The notes under the pieces: model-generated | Database searches by the model: none | Told to the model about the DNA's origin: nothing | Seen by the model: only the letters and a program-made list of their open reading frames with translations | Shown here: one piece after another, positions 59,669-64,000 of the stretch | Numbering within the stretch: the first letter of the stretch is position 1 | Layout: each line of letters begins with the position of its first letter | Assembly (NCBI GenBank): GCA_041190985.1 | Contig: JBEEPT010000159.1 | Coordinates: 1-64,000, forward strand | DNA length: 64,000 nucleotides | Source: Malikia sp041190985 | GTDB taxonomy: Bacteria; Pseudomonadota; Gammaproteobacteria; Burkholderiales; Burkholderiaceae_C | Reading direction: 5' to 3' | Position numbers and translations under genes: made by a program

Positions 59669-60868
59669 ATGAGACCCCTGGCTCGCCTTGTTTCGCCGCT
59701 CGTTTGTGCGCTGGGCCTTGCGCTCGCGACCAGCAGTTGGGCGCAGGAGCCCGAACGCACCGTCAAGATCTACGGTTTCGGTGCCAAGAGTGGCGTGGTG
59801 CGCATCTTCGGCCTCAATGCCGAGGCGGCGATGAAGGCGGCGGCCGACCAGATCAACCGCACCGGCGGCGTGACCCTGGGCGACGGCGCCAAGGCCAGGC
59901 TGGTGATCGAGTATCTCGATGACCGTTGCAGCGCCGAGGAGGGCATCAATGTGGTGCGCCGCATCGCGGCGCAGCCCGACGCGCTGGTGGCGGTCGGCCC
60001 CAGCTGCAGCAATGTGGCCGAGCCGGTGTTCGGCATCCTGCAGAAGAAGTTCGGTGACGCGAACGACTCCGGCCTGCAGTTCCCGATCTTCACCGACGGC
60101 GCCGCCAAGGGCGGACTGGCATCGATTTCCGAATGGGCCTTCCGCAACGTGCCGAGCGAAGCGGCCATGTACAAGAGCCTGTTCGACTGGATTCGCGCGA
60201 CCCGGCCGGACATCAAGACCGCATGGGGCGGTGTCGAGAAGGATTTTGCCCACAGCAACGCCACCTATGGCGTGATGAAGGGCCATGCCGGCAACGCCGG
60301 CCTGGAGGTCAAGGGCCAGAGCGAGTGGCTGCTGGCTGACACCAGCTTTTCCACCCAGGTGCGCGAGATGCGCCGCGCCGAGCCGGACCTGGTCATGATC
60401 TCCGCCCATCCCTTCACCACCTGCGGCGTGCTCAAGGAAATGGCCCGCCAGGGCGTCAAGCCCAAGATGCTGGTGGGCCTGACCAGCTCATCCAGCATGG
60501 AAACCCTCAATGGCTGCGCTGCCCAGGCCGAGGGCATGCTGATTCCTACCAGCTTCGCGCCCGTGACGCCGGAAGCCAAGGCCGCGGCCGAGGCGCTGCA
60601 GGCGATGAACGCCAACATGGACCTGCACAACGCCGCGGCCTGGGAAAACGTCTTCACGCTCAAGGACGTGATCGAGAAGAACAAGATCATGGGGCGGCCC
60701 GAGACGCTCGCCGCTGACCGCCTGAAGCTGCGCGCGGCGCTGGCCGGGCTGAAGCAGTCGCAAGGCCTGCTGGGAACGGTCACGCGGGGCGCGGACCGCG
60801 AGGCGGTCAAGCCCTTTCTGTTCGTGCAGGTCAAGGGATCCGGCTGGGTGGTCGCCCATCGGCCCTGA
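59669..60868 (+). CDS. Branched-chain-type ABC transporter periplasmic receptor, copy 2
   Basis: The 399-residue product has a signal peptide (ending SSWAQ) and matches the receptor at 47528 over its full length with most residues identical, including four cysteines. Differences cluster at the N-terminus and in scattered surface positions. No permease or ATPase adjoins it, so it probably uses the livHMGF-livHM complex 6 kb upstream. AGGAGACAAAATCG precedes the ATG. Confidence 0.92.
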   Translation: MRPLARLVSPLVCALGLALATSSWAQEPERTVKIYGFGAKSGVVRIFGLNAEAAMKAAADQINRTGGVTLGDGAKARLVIEYLDDRCSAEEGINVVRRIAAQPDALVAVGPSCSNVAEPVFGILQKKFGDANDSGLQFPIFTDGAAKGGLASISEWAFRNVPSEAAMYKSLFDWIRATRPDIKTAWGGVEKDFAHSNATYGVMKGHAGNAGLEVKGQSEWLLADTSFSTQVREMRRAEPDLVMISAHPFTTCGVLKEMARQGVKPKMLVGLTSSSSMETLNGCAAQAEGMLIPTSFAPVTPEAKAAAEALQAMNANMDLHNAAAWENVFTLKDVIEKNKIMGRPETLAADRLKLRAALAGLKQSQGLLGTVTRGADREAVKPFLFVQVKGSGWVVAHRP

Positions 60869-60898
60869 GAAGAACGAGAACATCCGTCAAGGCATCCC

Positions 60899-61534
60899 AT
60901 GTACAAGCTCCTGAGTGCAAAACCCAGTCCCTACGCCCGCAAGGTCCGCATCCACCTGGCCGAGAAGGGCATTCCCTTCGAGCTGGTCACCGAGGTGCCG
61001 TGGAACAGTGACACGCAGACCCCGCGCTGGAATCCGCTCGAGAAGCTGCCGGTCCTGATCTGCGAGGATGGGCAGAGCGTCTTCGAGTCCCGCTACATCA
61101 GCGAATGGATCGAGATCAGGCATCCGGAAAACCCGCTGGTGCCCCGGGATGGCGACGGCATCCTGGCCGTCAAGCGCTTCGAGGTGATTGCCGATGGCGC
61201 CTGCGACGCGCTGATCCTGACCATCTTCGAGAACTCGCGCGACGAGGACAAGCGCAGCACGCCCTGGATCGAGCGCCAGCGCCGCAAGGTCGATGGGGCC
61301 ATCCGCGAGCTGGCCAGGATGGTGGGCGACAAGCCGTTCTGCCATGGCGACCGCTTCACCATGGCCGACGTCGCCACCGGCACCTTGCTGGGCTATATGG
61401 CCGTGCGCTGGCCGCAGATCGACTGGCAGCGGCGTTACCCCAACCTGGCCGCCTACTGGCGGCGCATGGACCAGCGCCCGTCCTTTGCCGCGACCCGGCC
61501 CGAATCGCAGCTGATCCGGGACCGTGTGGTCTGA
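60899..61534 (+). CDS. Glutathione S-transferase family protein
   Basis: The 211-residue protein has MYKLLSAKPSPYARKVRIHLAEKGI (Ser10/Tyr12 near the glutathione site), LEKLPVLICEDGQSVFES with the cis-proline, and a helical domain with DRFTMADVATGTLLGYMAVRW. It follows the second receptor gene by 30 bases and probably shares its transcript. It is the third GST of the cluster; substrate is unknown. Confidence 0.87.
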   Translation: MYKLLSAKPSPYARKVRIHLAEKGIPFELVTEVPWNSDTQTPRWNPLEKLPVLICEDGQSVFESRYISEWIEIRHPENPLVPRDGDGILAVKRFEVIADGACDALILTIFENSRDEDKRSTPWIERQRRKVDGAIRELARMVGDKPFCHGDRFTMADVATGTLLGYMAVRWPQIDWQRRYPNLAAYWRRMDQRPSFAATRPESQLIRDRVV

Positions 61535-61552
61535 GCCGACGGCGCGCCGCGC

Positions 61553-62362
61553 TCAAGCCACCATGCCGGCCCGCTGCAACAGGGTGCGCGCGCGCAGCAG
61601 CACCGGCATGTCCACCATCTTGCCGTCCACCGCCACGGCGGCGCCGCCGCTGGCCTGAGCCGCTGCCAGCACGCGCCGCGCCCAGTCGACTTCCGCTGCG
61701 GCGGGCGTGAAGGCCTGGTTGACTGCTGCCACCTGCGCCGGATGGATGCACAGCTTCGCCCCGAAGCCCAGCCTGCGGGCGCGCAGCGCATCGGCGGTGA
61801 GCACCGCCTCGTCGCCGATCGCGGTGGTCACGCCGTCGACCGGTGCCTGCAGCCCGGCGAGGCGCGACGCCAGCACCAGCTGCGAGCGGAAGAACAGCAG
61901 CGCGTCGTCGTCGCCCTCTATGCCCAGATCGAGCTGGAAGTCGATCGAGCCGAACACCAGGCGCTGCACCCCGGGGCAGGCCGCGATGGCGCGCAGCGCG
62001 TCGATTCCGGCCGCGGTCTCGATCAGCGGCAGCAAGGCCTTGCCCGGTGCCGCGGCGGCGATGCGGGCCAGCTGCTGCGCCTGCTCGGCCTTGGGCAGCA
62101 CGATGCCCCGCACCGAGGGCAGGGCGCAGAGACGCAGGTCGTCGTCGAACCAGGGCGTCTGGGGCGCGTTGACGCGCACCAGCACCGGCGCCGAGCCGGC
62201 GCTGGCCAGCCAGTCGGCGAGTGCCGCGCGCGCCGCCGGCTTGGCGGACGGTGCGACAGCGTCCTCGAGGTCGACGATGACCGCGTCGGCGCCGCTGCGC
62301 AGGGCCTTGCCGATGCGGTCGATGCGATCGGCGGGAACGAAGAGGTAGGAGCGAAATTCCAT
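61553..62362 (-). CDS. CitE-like HpcH/HpaI-family CoA lyase or aldolase
   Basis: The 269-residue protein has the CitE fold: SYLFVPADRIDRIGKALRSGADAVIVDLEDAVAP at the N-terminus, LIETAAGIDALRAI (metal-binding Glu), VFGSIDFQLDLGIEGDD (metal-binding Asp) and GAKLCIHPAQVAAVNQAF. CitE-like proteins cleave citramalyl-, malyl- or related CoA esters. With the CaiB/BaiF transferase at the other end it could process a CoA-bound hydroxy acid. The ATG at 62362 starts the conserved region. Confidence 0.88.
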   Translation of the reverse strand: MEFRSYLFVPADRIDRIGKALRSGADAVIVDLEDAVAPSAKPAARAALADWLASAGSAPVLVRVNAPQTPWFDDDLRLCALPSVRGIVLPKAEQAQQLARIAAAAPGKALLPLIETAAGIDALRAIAACPGVQRLVFGSIDFQLDLGIEGDDDALLFFRSQLVLASRLAGLQAPVDGVTTAIGDEAVLTADALRARRLGFGAKLCIHPAQVAAVNQAFTPAAAEVDWARRVLAAAQASGGAAVAVDGKMVDMPVLLRARTLLQRAGMVA

Positions 62363-62568
62363 GGCGTGATCCTTTGCCGCCAAGGATGTCTGCTGTCTGG
62401 CGCCGGCGCAATTGCCGGTTGATGAATGGGGCCTTGCCGATATTTCAAGATCCAGGCGGCATCGCTGACCACGCTGGTGGATGGCTCGGCCGCGCCTGCG
62501 TCCGGCGGGCTGCAGATCTCGGCGGCGGGAGTCATGCCGGGATGCTTGCATCCATGGCCGGGCTGGAA

Positions 62569-63204
62569 TTAGGCCGGTGCCACGCCGCAGAACAGATTGA
62601 AGAAGATCTCGATCGACTCGATGTCGTCGCTGACGTTTTCCCGGAAGCTGTTCCAGTGCAGCCGCATCGCGTCGTAGTCCGGGGTGAGCGGGGCCAGGCC
62701 AAGGTGGCGCAACTGTGCGTCAAGCACGGTGAACGCCAGCGACGTGGCGGTGAAGCCAGTCGGCCACTCCAGCAGTCTGGCGATGTCTTCGGGCTCTGGC
62801 GCCCCTTCGGCGGCGGCCATGGCCTGAATCGGATTCGACCTGAAGAGGCACTCCAGCAGGGCGCGCGACGAAAAATAGGCGTATTCGACCGGATTCGCCT
62901 GCTGGTAGGCGATGGTGCCGTCGAGCATGCCGCACCAGCGAAAGAAGGCCTGGCCCAGGTCGGTCACGTTGACTTCGATCTTCAGTCCGTACCGCCTGGC
63001 AATCCTGAGCAGGGATTCGGAGCTTGCCTGCTTGAACCAGGTCCAGCTGCCCAGTAATCGTGGAAGTTCCGGCTGGCTGGCCCAGGCGGACGAGGATTCT
63101 GTGTCAATCATTTCAAAACAAAAGCCAGAAGGGTTGCTGGTGATCGGGTTGGCCTGGGGGTCTGCTGGATGCCTGGATGAATTCATTGGGCGACGAAATT
63201 TCAT
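62569..63204 (-). CDS. Uncharacterised protein coupled to the SorC-type regulator
   Basis: The 211-residue product was not recognised. It is mostly helical in character (SLLRIARRYGLKIEVNVTDLGQAFFRWCGMLDGTI, YFSSRALLECLFRSN, FTVLDAQLRHLG), with no signal peptide or membrane span and no clear cofactor motif. Its C-terminus is acidic then hydrophobic (NVSDDIESIEIFFNLFCGV). The ATG at 63204 overlaps the stop of the SorC-type gene (ATGA), which fixes the start and implies coupled translation. A later in-frame ATG (63186) is possible. It may be an enzyme or adaptor tied to the regulator. Confidence 0.6.
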   Translation of the reverse strand: MKFRRPMNSSRHPADPQANPITSNPSGFCFEMIDTESSSAWASQPELPRLLGSWTWFKQASSESLLRIARRYGLKIEVNVTDLGQAFFRWCGMLDGTIAYQQANPVEYAYFSSRALLECLFRSNPIQAMAAAEGAPEPEDIARLLEWPTGFTATSLAFTVLDAQLRHLGLAPLTPDYDAMRLHWNSFRENVSDDIESIEIFFNLFCGVAPA

Positions 63205-64000
63205 CCCGCCAGGTCCAGTACCTTTTTCGCGCAATGAATGTCTGTGATGAATGTCGTCGGCTTGATTGCGCGGAGTGCACCGAGCAGGGCCAGGGATTTT
63301 CTCACTCCGCCGGAGGCAATGATGCGCTCGGGGCAATTGGCGATGGATTCCGGTGGCGCCGACATCACGCGGTCGTCGATCGAATTCCTGACCGGCCGGC
63401 CCTGGACGTCGAAATAGTTGAACAGGAATTCGCCCACTGCCCCTTCGTCCACCATCGATTTCCTTACCTCCTCGGAAATGAATTCATAGCGGTAGGGCGT
63501 GCTTTCGCTGGCCATGTCGCCAACGCTGATGAGAACCGCGTCAAGCGAGCTGACCCGATCGAAGACATCCTTCAGCCCGCAGCGATCTATCAATGCCGTC
63601 TTGGTTTGCGCCGAATCCACGATGGCCGGGGCAGTCATCATGTAGCACTCCGCCTTGAACAGGCTGGAGAAGCGCCAGGCGAATTCCGCGGGGTTGAAAT
63701 GCTTGGCCTTGGTGATTCCCCCCAGCAGGGAAACCACGGACATCCTGGGGGCGGTCTCGGCGCTCATATAGGCGAGCGATTCCCAGAGGGTGCGTCCCCA
63801 GCCCACCCCGATCTTCAGGTCGGGCCTGATGATTTTCCCCACGTGCATGCCCGTTGCCGCGCTGATCGGAAGGCAGGCGTCTGCCTCCGGCGATGACAAG
63901 GGAACGACGATGGCTTCCCGGATGCCGAATCTTCGTTCCAGGCGTCGTTCGAGTTCGATGCACTCGGCCACGCCACCCTGGATGCTGAATCTGACCTCGT
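63201..64000 (-). CDS. SorC-family sugar-binding transcriptional regulator, N-terminus beyond window
   Basis: The C-terminal 266 residues of a SorC/DeoR-type regulator are present. VAECIELERRLERRFGIREAIVV begins the effector domain, LKIGVGWGRTLWESLAYM matches the phosphosugar-binding region, and VRKSLALLGALRAIKPTTFITDIHCAKKVLDL is the typical end. The frame is open to the right edge with EVRFSIQGG, so the helix-turn-helix part lies outside. The effector is usually a sugar phosphate or polyol. A GTG at 63971 is internal and not the start. Confidence 0.88.
   Translation of the reverse strand, partial: EVRFSIQGGVAECIELERRLERRFGIREAIVVPLSSPEADACLPISAATGMHVGKIIRPDLKIGVGWGRTLWESLAYMSAETAPRMSVVSLLGGITKAKHFNPAEFAWRFSSLFKAECYMMTAPAIVDSAQTKTALIDRCGLKDVFDRVSSLDAVLISVGDMASESTPYRYEFISEEVRKSMVDEGAVGEFLFNYFDVQGRPVRNSIDDRVMSAPPESIANCPERIIASGGVRKSLALLGALRAIKPTTFITDIHCAKKVLDLAG

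Noticed and set aside
63201..63971. A complete regulator starting at the GTG at 63971.
   Set aside because: The frame continues upstream with typical SorC-family sequence and lacks its DNA-binding domain, so the gene is cut by the window edge.

Overview
The window reads as chromosomal DNA from a high-GC betaproteobacterium of the order Burkholderiales, most like a member of the Comamonadaceae. That placement is inference: it rests on the GC-rich codon use, the YhdP, GlnE, PurB, ProQ and TsaB/RimI housekeeping set, and the many Bug-type and branched-chain-amino-acid-type transport genes. No integrase, transposase, CRISPR array or replication origin was seen.

Region 1 (1-6.5 kb). A proA gene runs off the left edge. 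It is followed by a MarR regulator divergent from a complete 3-hydroxybenzoate/gentisate pathway: 3-hydroxybenzoate 6-monooxygenase, gentisate 1,2-dioxygenase, fumarylpyruvate hydrolase and maleylpyruvate isomerase. Together these turn 3-hydroxybenzoate into pyruvate and fumarate. Facing them across a bidirectional terminator is an aromatic-acid transporter gene that looks internally deleted and has a heptanucleotide repeat at its 3' end. Its promoter shares a 12-base motif with the pathway promoter.

Region 2 (6.6-26.6 kb). This is a housekeeping core: a degenerate GGDEF protein, dacB, tsaB-rimI-uracil-DNA glycosylase (overlapping genes), a glycine-zipper envelope protein, pfkA, mltA, a possible 47-residue membrane protein, a yhdP-nitrilase pair, glnE, a candidate structured small RNA, a GST, purB, and a proQ-like gene with a drug/metabolite exporter. 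Two identical tRNA-Lys(CTT) genes and a terminator end it.

Region 3 (27-46 kb). Regulator-rich accessory metabolism follows. It holds a flavin-binding protein, a Bug periplasmic receptor divergent from a LysR gene, a serine hydrolase divergent from a GntR/FadR regulator with two matching operators, a flavin reductase, an XRE-cupin regulator and a second LysR. Next is a flavin-dependent two-component monooxygenase locus (LLM monooxygenase, FMN reductase, aldehyde dehydrogenase) ending in a decayed ribBA. After it come an MFS exporter, a LysR/mmsA divergent pair and a secreted DUF1800/DUF1501 pair.

Region 4 (46-64 kb). A large catabolic cluster contains a CaiB/BaiF CoA-transferase and a branched-chain-type ABC importer with one ATPase pair, two permease pairs and two near-identical receptors. 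The same cluster carries an SDR, three GSTs, a SnoaL-like protein, an aldehyde dehydrogenase, a LysR regulator and a CitE-type lyase. The substrate cannot be read from sequence; the combination suggests glutathione-dependent breakdown of an imported organic acid. A SorC-type regulator, cut by the right edge, and a translationally coupled unknown protein close the window.

Many accessory genes (27-62 kb, plus the transporter at 6.5 kb) share a GGAGACA-type ribosome binding site not noticed before the housekeeping genes. Two accessory genes (transporter, ribBA) show internal deletions, which points to gene decay or to assembly collapse worth checking.
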